Shown here piece by piece: positions 33,545 through 41,556 of a stretch of DNA of 43,117 nt (positions within the stretch are counted from its first letter, which is position 1; each line of letters opens with the position of its first letter). The DNA is from JAUNKE01 sp041784625 (lineage in GTDB: Bacteria > Bacillota > Clostridia > Peptostreptococcales > Filifactoraceae): positions 1-43,117 of the forward strand of contig JBHBDS010000036.1 in NCBI GenBank assembly GCA_041784625.1, read 5' to 3'. The notes below the pieces were generated by a model that saw nothing but the letters and a program-made list of their open reading frames with translations, searched no databases and had not been told where the DNA came from. The position numbers and the translations under genes are program-made.

Positions 33545-33573
33545 TTGACGTTGTACTACTGGTTTGGTACAAT
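33545..33573 (+). promoter_or_regulatory. Promoter of the second DUF5684-like gene
   Basis: TTGACG (33545-33550), 17-base spacer, TACAAT (33568-33573), with TTTGG before the -10 as in the promoter of copy 1. Confidence 0.75.
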
Positions 33574-33619
33574 TGTTGTGTGGAAAAATTTTAGTGAATT
33601 TTACAAGAGGGAGAAAATT

Positions 33620-34003
33620 ATGGATTACGAAGCATCAAGATTAATTGGGCAAGTGCTTTCAGGCACGGTTGGCACAATGTATCTCATTTTTATTTTGTTT
33701 GTTATCGCAGCACAGTGGAAAGTGTTTGTCAAAGCTGGGCTAGCTGGTTGGAAATGTCTTGTACCGTTTTATGGTCAATACTGTCTTTCTAAAATTGTTT
33801 TTGGGAAAGGTTGGTATTTCCTGGCGATGTTTGTTCCGCTACTCAATATAATTTTCGGGTTGGCACTTTTATACAATTTGGCAAAAGTATTTGGAAAAGG
33901 TTTTGGATTCTTCCTTGGGCTTTTGTTCTTGAACCCGATCTTCATGCTGATTCTTGGATTTAGTGACGCAGAGTATCAAGGACCAATCGACGTAGTGCTA
34001 TAG
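33620..34003 (+). CDS. DUF5684-like small membrane protein, copy 2
   Basis: 127-residue paralogue of copy 1: FVKAGLAGWKCLVPFYGQYC, a GKGWYFLAMFVPLLN segment, and LYNLAKVFGKGFGF. Three or four membrane helices. GAGGGAG lies before ATG 33620; the longer frame from 33545 spans the promoter and is rejected. Each copy having its own promoter suggests duplication of the whole transcription unit followed by divergence. Function unknown. Confidence 0.75.
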   Translation: MDYEASRLIGQVLSGTVGTMYLIFILFVIAAQWKVFVKAGLAGWKCLVPFYGQYCLSKIVFGKGWYFLAMFVPLLNIIFGLALLYNLAKVFGKGFGFFLGLLFLNPIFMLILGFSDAEYQGPIDVVL

Positions 34004-34016
34004 CAAAAAATATTCT

Positions 34017-34052
34017 AAGCTCCTTTGAGATTTTTCGAGGGAGCTTTTCTTT
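34017..34052 (+). terminator. Terminator after DUF5684-like copy 2
   Basis: AAGCTCC (34017-34023) pairs with GGAGCTT (34040-34046) around a 16-base loop, followed by TTTTCTTT. Confidence 0.8.
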
Positions 34053-34269
34053 GTCTATGCGTGACTTTGCCCTCTGTTTGTGGTATTCTAATAGTGGAAT
34101 TATGAGGTGGAAAAAATTTCACTTTGTCCTAGATGAAATTTTTGAATAAAAATATTTGGGCACAAGAGGGAAGCATATTCGTTTCATTGCCAAAATTATT
34201 TTTTCTAAATGATATTGGTGATGAATGATATAGACGTAATAATAGATGAAAAAATAAGAGGTTTTGTAT

Positions 34270-34512
34270 ATGAGATTAGATAAATTTTTGAAAGTATCGA
34301 GAATCATCAAAAGACGTACCGTGGCAAAGGACGCTTCGGATTCTGGGGTGGTTTTGATTAATGGAAAAGAGGCGAAGGCTTCATCAAAGGTTAAGGTTGG
34401 AGACATTTTGGAGATCACTTTTGGCAATCGCATCGTGAAGGTGCGTGTTGAGCAGCTATTGGAGAGCACAAAGAAAGAAGATGCTGAGCTGATGTATACG
34501 ATGCTTGATTAA
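34270..34512 (+). CDS. rqcP: S4-domain protein RqcP (YabO/Hsp15 family)
   Basis: 80-residue single S4 domain: MRLDKFLKVSRIIKRRTVAK and GVVLINGKEAKASSKVKVGD are typical of RqcP, which binds stalled 50S subunits and works with RqcH in C-terminal alanine tailing. ATG 34270 is preferred to the TTG 34264; AGAGGT is upstream. In Bacillus the order is yabO-yabP-yabQ-divIC; here divIC follows directly. Confidence 0.88.
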   Translation: MRLDKFLKVSRIIKRRTVAKDASDSGVVLINGKEAKASSKVKVGDILEITFGNRIVKVRVEQLLESTKKEDAELMYTMLD

Positions 34513-34519
34513 TGAGGGG

Positions 34520-34882
34520 ATGATGGAGAATAAGTTTTTGGAAGAGAGAAAGTCGATAATTGCTGATGAGCAATCGGAAGTGGAATCGCTGAAAGATCGA
34601 AAAAAATCTTTTCAGTGGTCTAAAAGAAGGATCGTTGCGCTCATCATGGCTTTTTTGTTTGTGTATCTGAGCACAGTATTAATTTCAAATTTTGTGACGA
34701 TTCGTCGATTCGAAAAAGAAAATCAGCTGTTGGAAGAGCAACTTGCCGCAGCGGAGGCGGAGATCAAGGAGCTTAGCTCAATCATCGAAAATGCAGAGGA
34801 TCCTGCTTTTATTGAGAAGATGGCGAGAGAAAAACTCAAAATGGTTCGACCAGATGAGACAGTATATTTTGTGGTGAAGTAG
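34520..34882 (+). CDS. divIC: Cell division/septum protein DivIC (FtsB-like)
   Basis: 120 residues: cytoplasmic charged region, one membrane helix (about 38-58), a Glu/Ala-rich coiled coil (about 62-95) and the conserved IEKMAREKLKMVRPDETVYF end typical of DivIC/FtsB. Partner of FtsL in the divisome. The start is uncertain: ATG 34520 and ATG 34523 both follow GAGGGG closely, and TTG 34505 overlaps rqcP. Position after rqcP supports the identification. Confidence 0.88.
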   Translation: MMENKFLEERKSIIADEQSEVESLKDRKKSFQWSKRRIVALIMAFLFVYLSTVLISNFVTIRRFEKENQLLEEQLAAAEAEIKELSSIIENAEDPAFIEKMAREKLKMVRPDETVYFVVK

Positions 34883-34890
34883 GAGGAAAA

Positions 34891-35805
34891 ATGAAGGTTG
34901 CAGGAATTGACATTGGAACAAATTCGATGAGACTGCTTCTTGCGGATTATTCGGCGAAAGAAGATGGCTACAGTGATTTTGGGAATCGGCAAAAAGAAAC
35001 CAAAATCACGAGAATGGGTCGAGGAGTCGATGCAAATCGAATGATTGAACCAGAAACCTTTGCGTACAACTTGGATTCTTTCGAGCATTTTGTGAATCAA
35101 GCAAAGGAAAAAGAAGCAGAAAAGATTTTTGCAATCGGAACTTCTGCACTTCGGGATGCAAAAAATGGCGATATATTTGTTGAAGAGGCGGAGAAGCATA
35201 CGGGAATAAAAATTGACATTATCTCTGGAGCGCTGGAGGCAGAGCTTGGGTTCTACGGTGTGTCGCAAGGCGTTCGTGAAAATGGCCGAATTCTTATCAT
35301 CGACATCGGTGGCGGATCGACAGAATTTGTTGTCGGCTCACAGATCGAGGGAATTATTTTCAAGAAAAGTGTCGATGTGGGTGCCGTGCGAATGACGGAT
35401 CAGTTTGGCGAGGATCTTGGCAAAATGCGTCAGTATGTTTTTGAGCAGATTCAGACGATGCATGATTTGGTCGAGCGTTTTTCGGTAAAAAAAATTGTCG
35501 GTATCGGTGGTACGATCAGTACGGTATCCGCAATCAATCTTTGCTTGGCTCGATATGATTCCGACAAGGTGCACAACAGCCAAGTGTCCATTCAGCAGGC
35601 GGATTGCATTTTGAAATCGCTCTGTAGTCTCAGTCTTGATGAGCGAAAAAAAGTCGTCGGACTACAGCCAGAGCGTGCGGATATTATTGTTGCGGGCGTA
35701 AATATTTTGCTCGAGATTATGGACAAACTCCATTTTTCGGAAATAACCGTGAGTGAATATGACAATTTGGAGGGACTGATTTACTACTATCTAAAGGATG
35801 AATAG
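34891..35805 (+). CDS. Ppx/GppA family phosphatase
   Basis: 304 residues of the ASKHA fold, acting on polyphosphate or guanosine pentaphosphate. Motifs: AGIDIGTNSMRLLLADY at the N-terminus, the ALRDAKNGD segment, the phosphate loop IIDIGGGSTEFVVG and the second glycine loop GIGGTISTVSAI. It is of single-domain length, as in many Firmicutes, and lacks the extra C-terminal HD-like domain of E. coli Ppx. AGGAGG lies before ATG 34891, eight bases after divIC; the pair is common in Clostridia. Substrate preference cannot be told. Confidence 0.9.
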   Translation: MKVAGIDIGTNSMRLLLADYSAKEDGYSDFGNRQKETKITRMGRGVDANRMIEPETFAYNLDSFEHFVNQAKEKEAEKIFAIGTSALRDAKNGDIFVEEAEKHTGIKIDIISGALEAELGFYGVSQGVRENGRILIIDIGGGSTEFVVGSQIEGIIFKKSVDVGAVRMTDQFGEDLGKMRQYVFEQIQTMHDLVERFSVKKIVGIGGTISTVSAINLCLARYDSDKVHNSQVSIQQADCILKSLCSLSLDERKKVVGLQPERADIIVAGVNILLEIMDKLHFSEITVSEYDNLEGLIYYYLKDE

Positions 35806-35976
35806 ATAAAATGCAGCTGATAATGCAAATGCGTGATATGGCTCGAGAATTAACTGGAACTCAAAAATAGAAAAAACATTAATAGAGATGTATTTTTGTA
35901 TAAACTCGAGTGATGCATAATTTTGCTCGAGCGAAAAGAAATATTGCTAAACTAAAAAACAAACACAGGACAAATT
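35806..35976 (+). other. Non-coding interval with three CTCGAG copies
   Basis: CTCGAG occurs at 35842-35847, 35905-35910 and 35926-35931, the last two 21 bases apart. A 19-residue ORF at 35811-35870 has no good ribosome site. No clear promoter seen, although the next gene likely has one here. Confidence 0.5.
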
Positions 35977-37209
35977 ATGAACAATAATTTTGATGTAATC
36001 GTCGTGGGCGGCGGACCAGCGGGGATGATTGCAGCGATTCAATCTGCAAATTTTGGCGCAAAAGTGGCGCTGATGGAGAAGAACGGCTCACTCGGCAAAA
36101 AGCTTGCGATCACAGCTGGTGGTCGCTGCAATTTGACGAGCAAAATTCCAATAGAAGATTTTTTTGACAAGATTCCATGCAATGCAAAATTCCTCTATAA
36201 ATCCTTTCGAAAGTTTTCGAATGAGGATTTGGTGGAATTTTTTCGCATCCAAGGAATAAAGTTTCATGCAGAAGGAGATAAAATTTATCCATCGACCAAT
36301 GATTCCAAAACAATCATCAGCGCACTGGAAAGAATGCTCACACAAAAGAACGTAGCGATCATCCATCACTGCGAGATGAATGCACTGGATGGCTCGGTCG
36401 AAAATGGCTTTTTTCTTCGAACTAATCGAGGAAGCTATTCGGCGCAAAGAATCATTCTTGCTACTGGCGGCTATAGTTTTCCATCAACAGGGTCGGATGG
36501 CAGCGTGCAAGAGTTTTTGTCCAGCAGAGCAATTGAGGTCAAAAAACCTCTGCCATCGCTGGTGAGAATCCATTCCAACGCAAAATGGATTACGGAGTCT
36601 TCGGGAATATCGCTTGATAATGCGGTGCTGACATTATTTGTATCAGAAAAGAAGAAAAAATCGTTGCAAGGGCAACTTTTATTCACCCATTCTGGCGTGA
36701 GTGGGCCTGTTGCGATGAATTTGACGGCATATTTTACAGAAGAAAAGTTATCTGATGTTCGTATTGTTGCAGATTTTGTGCCAGAGCTAAGCGAGGAGGA
36801 AATTGCAAAAATTCTTCGAGAATCACCGAGCAAAGGGATTGAAAACAAACTTTCGAGATATTTGCCGAAGAATTTGCTTAAGAATATTTTTGCGGATATT
36901 GGCGCAGTCGATTTTCATAATATCAAAAAGGGTGAGCTCTCTCAGCTGATTAAGCGACTCAAGGAAGTGAGTATTCCGATCACAGGTATCGGCGGTATCA
37001 AAGAAGCGATAGTCACAAGAGGTGGAGTTTCGATCAAGGAAATCAACCCAGCGACGATGGAGCTCAGAAAACTCGCAGGAGTGTATGTAGCAGGCGAGAT
37101 GATCGATGTGGATGCGCAGACGGGCGGATATAATTTGCAGATTGCATTTTCAACAGGATTTTTATCAGGAGAAATGGCAGCAAAAAGTCTAGCGGAAACC
37201 TTGAATTAA
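35977..37209 (+). CDS. HI0933/BaiN-type NAD(P)/FAD-dependent oxidoreductase
   Basis: 410 residues. N-terminal dinucleotide loop VIVVGGGPAGMIAAIQSA, then EKNGSLGKKLAITAGGRCNLT, the hallmark of the HI0933 family. A middle domain carries TGGYSFPSTGSDG, and the C-terminus has AGVYVAGEMIDVDAQTGGYNLQIAFSTG, which binds FAD. Family members are flavoproteins annotated as aminoacetone oxidase or BaiN; the physiological substrate is generally unknown. CAGGAC lies before ATG 35977. Stands alone between the ppx-like gene and the pot operon. Confidence 0.9.
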   Translation: MNNNFDVIVVGGGPAGMIAAIQSANFGAKVALMEKNGSLGKKLAITAGGRCNLTSKIPIEDFFDKIPCNAKFLYKSFRKFSNEDLVEFFRIQGIKFHAEGDKIYPSTNDSKTIISALERMLTQKNVAIIHHCEMNALDGSVENGFFLRTNRGSYSAQRIILATGGYSFPSTGSDGSVQEFLSSRAIEVKKPLPSLVRIHSNAKWITESSGISLDNAVLTLFVSEKKKKSLQGQLLFTHSGVSGPVAMNLTAYFTEEKLSDVRIVADFVPELSEEEIAKILRESPSKGIENKLSRYLPKNLLKNIFADIGAVDFHNIKKGELSQLIKRLKEVSIPITGIGGIKEAIVTRGGVSIKEINPATMELRKLAGVYVAGEMIDVDAQTGGYNLQIAFSTGFLSGEMAAKSLAETLN

Positions 37210-37257
37210 TCGACGATCGAATAAAACGGACTTGACAAACGAATCCAACAAAAATAG

Positions 37258-37286
37258 TTGACATTTTGGAAGAATAAACGTAAAAT
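37258..37286 (+). promoter_or_regulatory. Promoter of the potABCD operon
   Basis: Perfect TTGACA (37258-37263), 17-base spacer and TAAAAT (37281-37286). Transcription from about 37292 leaves a leader of around 165 bases. A second TTGACA at 37232 has no matching -10. Confidence 0.8.
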
Positions 37287-37302
37287 AAAGTTTTGTAAGC
37301 AT

Positions 37303-37431
37303 AAAAATTTTTCTTGCGATTCATTTCGGAATTGCAAAAAAATTTTTGTCTTTTGAACCCTGTATTTGCAATGGGTTTCTAAATACGTGATGTTTTGTAC
37401 CGCGTTTTGTTTAATCGCAGGGGCGATTAAA
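37303..37431 (+). promoter_or_regulatory. Structured leader of the potABCD operon (three hairpins)
   Basis: Hairpin 1: AAAAATTTTT (37303-37312), bulged C, TTGCGATTC (37314-37322) pairs with GAATTGCAA (37329-37337) and AAAAATTTTT (37338-37347), a 19-bp stem. Hairpin 2: AACCC (37356-37360) with GGGTT (37373-37377). Hairpin 3: TTTAATCGC (37410-37418) with GCGATTAAA (37423-37431). I do not recognise a known riboswitch class. Hairpin 1 lies right after the transcription start and hairpin 3 right before the ribosome site. Confidence 0.6.
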
Positions 37432-37437
37432 ATTTTT
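37410..37437 (+). terminator. Terminator-like hairpin immediately upstream of potA (possible attenuator)
   Basis: Nine-base-pair stem with an AGGG loop, followed by ATTTTT (37432-37437), ending 20 bases before the potA ATG. In a 5' leader such a hairpin could end transcription early under some conditions. The T run is short, so strength is uncertain. Confidence 0.45.
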
Positions 37438-37456
37438 AGGAAGAAGTCGGAGGAAA

Positions 37457-38527
37457 ATGATGGACAAAACCCTGATTGAGTTGATCAATGTGAATAAGAT
37501 TTTTGAAGATGATGGGAAACAGGTTTTAGATAATATTAATCTTGAGATTAAGGAAAAAGAATTTGTTACATTACTCGGCCCGTCTGGTTGCGGAAAAACC
37601 ACGACATTGAGATTGATTGGGGGATTTACGAATCATACATCTGGAGAAGTTCTCTTTGATGGAGAGGACATCAGTAAACTTCCGCCGTACAAAAGACAAA
37701 TCAATACCGTTTTTCAGAAATATGCATTGTTTCCACATTTGAATGTTTATGAAAATATTGCATTTGGACTTCGTATCAAAAAGATGGACGAAGAGACGAT
37801 CAAGCAAAAGGTCAAGAAAATGCTCAAACTAGTGAACCTCTCGGGCTTTGAAAGCAGAGGCGTACAGTCATTATCGGGAGGACAACAACAGCGAATCGCC
37901 ATCGCAAGAGCGGTTATCAATGAGCCGAAGGTACTTTTGCTGGACGAACCACTCGGTGCATTGGACCTTAAGCTTCGCAAGGATATGCAATATGAGCTCA
38001 AGACGATGCAGCAGGAGCTTGGCATTACATTTATTTATGTAACGCATGACCAAGAAGAGGCGCTGACGATGTCGGATCGTATCGTCGTAATGAATGAAGG
38101 ACGAATCCAACAAATTGGCAGTCCAGTTGATATTTACAACGAGCCAATCAACCGTTTTGTTGCCGATTTTATCGGAGAAAGCAATATTTTTTCTGGCGTG
38201 ATGATTGACGACTATCGCTCGCTCATCAACGATGTGGAATTTGAGTGTGTGGACAAAGGCTTTGACAAAAATGAGCAAGTGGACATTGTCATTCGACCAG
38301 AGGATGTGGTGATCATCCCAGCGGAGGGTGCAAAAATCAAAGGCCTTGTCACCGATGTCATGTTCAAAGGGGTGCATTATGAAATTATTGTCGTCGATGA
38401 GTATGACAATAAAGAATGGATGATTCATTCTATCAATGATGCCAAAGTAGACACGGTTGTGGGACTCACCTTTGAGCCAGAAGCAATTCATATTATGAAA
38501 AAGGGGGACACCTCTATTGAACAATAA
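37457..38527 (+). CDS. potA: Spermidine/putrescine ABC transporter ATP-binding protein PotA
   Basis: 356-residue ATPase. Walker A GPSGCGKT (41-48), Q-loop NTVFQKYALFPHL, signature LSGGQQQRIAIARA, Walker B VLLLDEPLGALD, H-loop YVTHDQEEALTMSDR, then a C-terminal TOBE domain (from about 245) as in PotA. GGAGG is five bases before ATG 37457. First gene of potABCD. It overlaps potB by eleven bases. Confidence 0.93.
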   Translation: MMDKTLIELINVNKIFEDDGKQVLDNINLEIKEKEFVTLLGPSGCGKTTTLRLIGGFTNHTSGEVLFDGEDISKLPPYKRQINTVFQKYALFPHLNVYENIAFGLRIKKMDEETIKQKVKKMLKLVNLSGFESRGVQSLSGGQQQRIAIARAVINEPKVLLLDEPLGALDLKLRKDMQYELKTMQQELGITFIYVTHDQEEALTMSDRIVVMNEGRIQQIGSPVDIYNEPINRFVADFIGESNIFSGVMIDDYRSLINDVEFECVDKGFDKNEQVDIVIRPEDVVIIPAEGAKIKGLVTDVMFKGVHYEIIVVDEYDNKEWMIHSINDAKVDTVVGLTFEPEAIHIMKKGDTSIEQ

Positions 38528-39362
38528 GAAAAATCGTTTAGCGATTCCATATATTCTTTGGTCCATCATTTTTACTGTTGTGCCATTGATTATCATTTTG
38601 ATTTACTCTTTTACAAAAAGAGATGCTTTTGGAAATATTGTCTACGAATTTACGACGGACAATTACAAAAATTTCTTCACGCCGATTTATCTCAACGTAC
38701 TATGGCGTTCGGTGAAGTTGTCGGTTTACAGTACGGTTTTGTGCCTTTTGATCGGCTATCCGATGGCGTTTATCATTTCTCGAGCAAAAGGGATAAAGCA
38801 AAGCTTGATGGCGATGCTCTTTGTCGTCCCGCTTTGGACCAATTTTTTGCTCCGAACTTATGCGTGGATGGGACTATTGCGCGATCAGGGGATCATCAAC
38901 GAAGTGCTCATCAAATTAGGAATCATTGCTGAGCCAATCCAGATGCTCTACACCAACGGAGCAGTCATTCTCGGGATGGTCTACAACTTCTTGCCATTCA
39001 TGGTGCTTCCGATTTATTCGGTGCTCGTGAAGATGGACAAAAGTTTGATCGAAGCAGCGAGAGACCTCGGCGCAAATGAATTCAAAGTATTCAAGAATGT
39101 GATTTTTCCGCTGAGTTTTCCTGGCGTTGCAACAGGAATCATCATGGTGTTTATGCCTGCGGTCTCGACCTTTGTTATTTCAGACTTGCTCGGAGGCGGA
39201 CAGACGATTTTGCTCGGCAACCTCATTCAGAATCAATTCATCGGAGCGAGAAACTGGCAGTTTGGTTCTGCGGTGTCCGTGCTGATGATGATTATGCTCA
39301 TCGTGTCGATGACTTACTTTGCGAAAAATAGTTCCAAAGAAGGAGGTGGCAAGCTGTGGTAA
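38517..39362 (+). CDS. potB: Spermidine/putrescine ABC transporter permease PotB
   Basis: 281-residue permease with six membrane helices and the EAA motif EAARDLGANEFKVFKNVIFP that contacts PotA. Segments PLWTNFLLRTYAWMGLL and PFMVLPIYSVLVKMD are typical of PotB. Start is TTG 38517 with GGGGGA eight bases upstream, overlapping potA. It ends in a seven-base overlap with potC. Confidence 0.92.
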   Translation: MNNKKNRLAIPYILWSIIFTVVPLIIILIYSFTKRDAFGNIVYEFTTDNYKNFFTPIYLNVLWRSVKLSVYSTVLCLLIGYPMAFIISRAKGIKQSLMAMLFVVPLWTNFLLRTYAWMGLLRDQGIINEVLIKLGIIAEPIQMLYTNGAVILGMVYNFLPFMVLPIYSVLVKMDKSLIEAARDLGANEFKVFKNVIFPLSFPGVATGIIMVFMPAVSTFVISDLLGGGQTILLGNLIQNQFIGARNWQFGSAVSVLMMIMLIVSMTYFAKNSSKEGGGKLW

Positions 39363-40171
39363 AATTCAAAAAGTCACTTTCTCTCATTTATAGTTTCTTG
39401 ATTTATGCTTTTTTGTATGTGCCAATCGTTGTGCTGATTGTATTTTCGTTCAACGATTCCAAATATCGAGGAAACTGGAATGGATTTACTTTTCGATGGT
39501 ATCAGGATTTGTTTTCGGATCCAGAAATCCTAATGGTTATTAACACGACGTTGATTGTGGCATTTGTTTCGTCGCTGCTTGCTACGATTATTGGGACTAT
39601 CACCGCCATTGGAATCGATAAGCTCAAGCCAAAATACAAGGCGCTATTCATCAACCTGAGCTACATTCCAATGATTAGCCCAGACATCGTAATCGGGATT
39701 TCGCTGCTTACGCTCTTTGTAATGGTGAAATTGCCGCAAGGGATGCTGACGCTCGTGTTGGCGCATATTACGTTTAACATTCCATATGTAATCTTTGCAG
39801 TCCTGCCAAAACTTCAGCAGCTTGATCCGCATTTGGAAGAGGCAGCGCTGGATCTTGGCGCAACACCATCGCAGGCGTTTTGGAAAATTATTTTTCCAGA
39901 GATTATCCCAGGGATTTTGACAGGGGCATTGCTTGCATTTACCATGTCACTCGATGATTTTATCGTCAGCTTCTTTACGACTGGCTCGGGAGTGACGACA
40001 TTGTCTATCAAAATTTACTCGATGACTAAGCGTGGAGTCAGCCCGATGATCAATGCGCTGTCGAGCATCTTATTTTTGGTATCAATCGCCATTGTTTTGG
40101 GGATTCAATACAAGCAGTATCGTGAGGACGAAAAGAAAAAAGAAGAGCTTCGTCTATTGCGAAACGAATAA
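39356..40171 (+). CDS. potC: Spermidine/putrescine ABC transporter permease PotC
   Basis: 271 residues, six membrane helices, EAA motif EEAALDLGATPSQAFWKIIFP, and the MSLDDFIVSFFTTG segment found in PotC. GTG 39356 start with GGAGGTGG upstream, overlapping potB. Forms the membrane channel with PotB. Confidence 0.93.
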   Translation: MVKFKKSLSLIYSFLIYAFLYVPIVVLIVFSFNDSKYRGNWNGFTFRWYQDLFSDPEILMVINTTLIVAFVSSLLATIIGTITAIGIDKLKPKYKALFINLSYIPMISPDIVIGISLLTLFVMVKLPQGMLTLVLAHITFNIPYVIFAVLPKLQQLDPHLEEAALDLGATPSQAFWKIIFPEIIPGILTGALLAFTMSLDDFIVSFFTTGSGVTTLSIKIYSMTKRGVSPMINALSSILFLVSIAIVLGIQYKQYREDEKKKEELRLLRNE

Positions 40172-40200
40172 TTTTTTTGGAGAAAAGGAGAATTGGAGAA

Positions 40201-41238
40201 TTGAAAAAAATCATTACAGGTGTTCTTTTGATGTGTCTTGTGTTTTTGCTTGCGGGTTGCGGAAGCTCCTCTGGAAAAACCGTCTTAAATGTGTATAATT
40301 GGGGAGATTACATTGAAGAATCCGTGATTCGTGAATTCGAGAAAGAATTTGATGTAAAAGTGAATTACGAAGAGTATGCAAACAACGAAGAAATGCTTGC
40401 AAAAATCAAAACTGGCGGAACCGCATACGATATTATTTTCCCATCGGAATATATGATTGAGTATATGATTGCAGCGGATATGTTAAATGAACTGGATTAT
40501 TCCAAACTGCCAAACTACTCAAATATTGACGAGCGTTTCAAAAATCTTGCGTACGATCCAGATAACAAGCATTCCGTGCCATATATGTGGGGAACGATGG
40601 GAATCGTGTACAATAAAAATATGGTGACAGAAACCGTGGATTCGTGGGATATGCTATGGAATGAAAAATATGCTGGAAAAATTCTGATGCTCGATTCATC
40701 GAGAGATTCTCTAGTGCCTGCGCTAAAAAAATTGGGATATTCCATCAATACACAAAATATTGATGAACTCAATGCAGCAAGAGATGAGCTCATTGCGCAA
40801 AAACCGCTGGTAAGAGCGTACGAAGTCGACACATACAAAGATCAAATGATCGCAGAAGAAGGGGCGATGGCGCTCACTTGGGCAGGCGATGCTTATCTAC
40901 TCATATCAGAGAATGAAAATCTTGATTTTGCGATTCCAAAAGAAGGAACGAATCTTTTCTTTGATGGGATTGCAATTCCAAAAACTTCTCAAAATGTCGA
41001 TCTTGCACACGAATTTATCAACTTTATGATGAGAGCGGAAATTGCAGCGGCAAACTCGGATTATATTAAATACTCTTCACCAAATGCAGAAGCGGTGAAA
41101 TTGCTTCCAGAAGAGGATCGCAATAACCAAGGGATGTATCCACAAGGAGACATTATGTCGCTTGGCGAAGTGTTCCTTGATATGGGCGAGTTTACGGTAG
41201 AATACGATCGAGTATGGACAGAGATCAAAGCGTCTTAG
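40201..41238 (+). CDS. potD: Spermidine/putrescine-binding lipoprotein PotD
   Basis: 345 residues. Lipoprotein signal with lipobox LLAGC, acylated Cys at residue 20, as expected for a Gram-positive binding protein. The mature part starts LNVYNWGDYIEESVIREFEK, the PotD hallmark; YDIIFPSEYMIEYM and PYMWGTMGIVYNK follow, with MALTWAGDAY and FFDGIAIPKTSQN later. I use TTG 40201, with AAAGGAG ten bases upstream and directly in front of KKIITG; TTG 40177 is in frame but would include the ribosome site. Last gene of the operon. Confidence 0.93.
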   Translation: MKKIITGVLLMCLVFLLAGCGSSSGKTVLNVYNWGDYIEESVIREFEKEFDVKVNYEEYANNEEMLAKIKTGGTAYDIIFPSEYMIEYMIAADMLNELDYSKLPNYSNIDERFKNLAYDPDNKHSVPYMWGTMGIVYNKNMVTETVDSWDMLWNEKYAGKILMLDSSRDSLVPALKKLGYSINTQNIDELNAARDELIAQKPLVRAYEVDTYKDQMIAEEGAMALTWAGDAYLLISENENLDFAIPKEGTNLFFDGIAIPKTSQNVDLAHEFINFMMRAEIAAANSDYIKYSSPNAEAVKLLPEEDRNNQGMYPQGDIMSLGEVFLDMGEFTVEYDRVWTEIKAS

Positions 41239-41556
41239 TTAGAGGAATTTTGCGTAAAAAATTTCTGTGTTGAAAAAAACGACACAAATGTTGTTTGATT
41301 TTATAGGACAAACAAATCATTTGAGGAAATATTCCTTCGAATAATATAAAGAAAAGCTAGATTTTCAAAAAAGATTGCTGAATTATTGCGATCTTTCGAG
41401 AATCTAGCTTTTGTTTGATCTAAAGTTTGCCCTATGAATAGTATTCGAAATTTTTTATGTGAAATGAAGCGATGTCATCACAAATTCAGACAGAGTAATT
41501 TTTGTTTTTTGAAAAAATCTCGAATCTTGATTTACCAAGTTTGAACTTTTTTGGAA
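41239..41556. other. Intergenic region between convergent potD and the SLH protein gene
   Basis: 318 AT-rich bases with no believable ORF. It holds the large hairpin at 41352-41412. Nothing else recognised. Confidence 0.7.
41352..41412. terminator. Large bidirectional terminator hairpin
   Basis: AAAAGCTAGATT (41352-41363) pairs perfectly with AATCTAGCTTTT (41401-41412). An inner stem pairs AAAGAT (41370-41375) with ATCTTT (41391-41396), and TTC with GAG bridges the two. T-rich on either strand, between two convergent genes. Confidence 0.8.

Noticed and set aside
35811..35870. 19-residue ORF after the Ppx/GppA gene
   Set aside because: No ribosome site at suitable distance and no sign of conservation.
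37210..37456. Known riboswitch upstream of potA
   Set aside because: No recognisable core of guanidine, SAM, glycine, lysine or preQ1 classes was seen; kept only as an unnamed structured leader.
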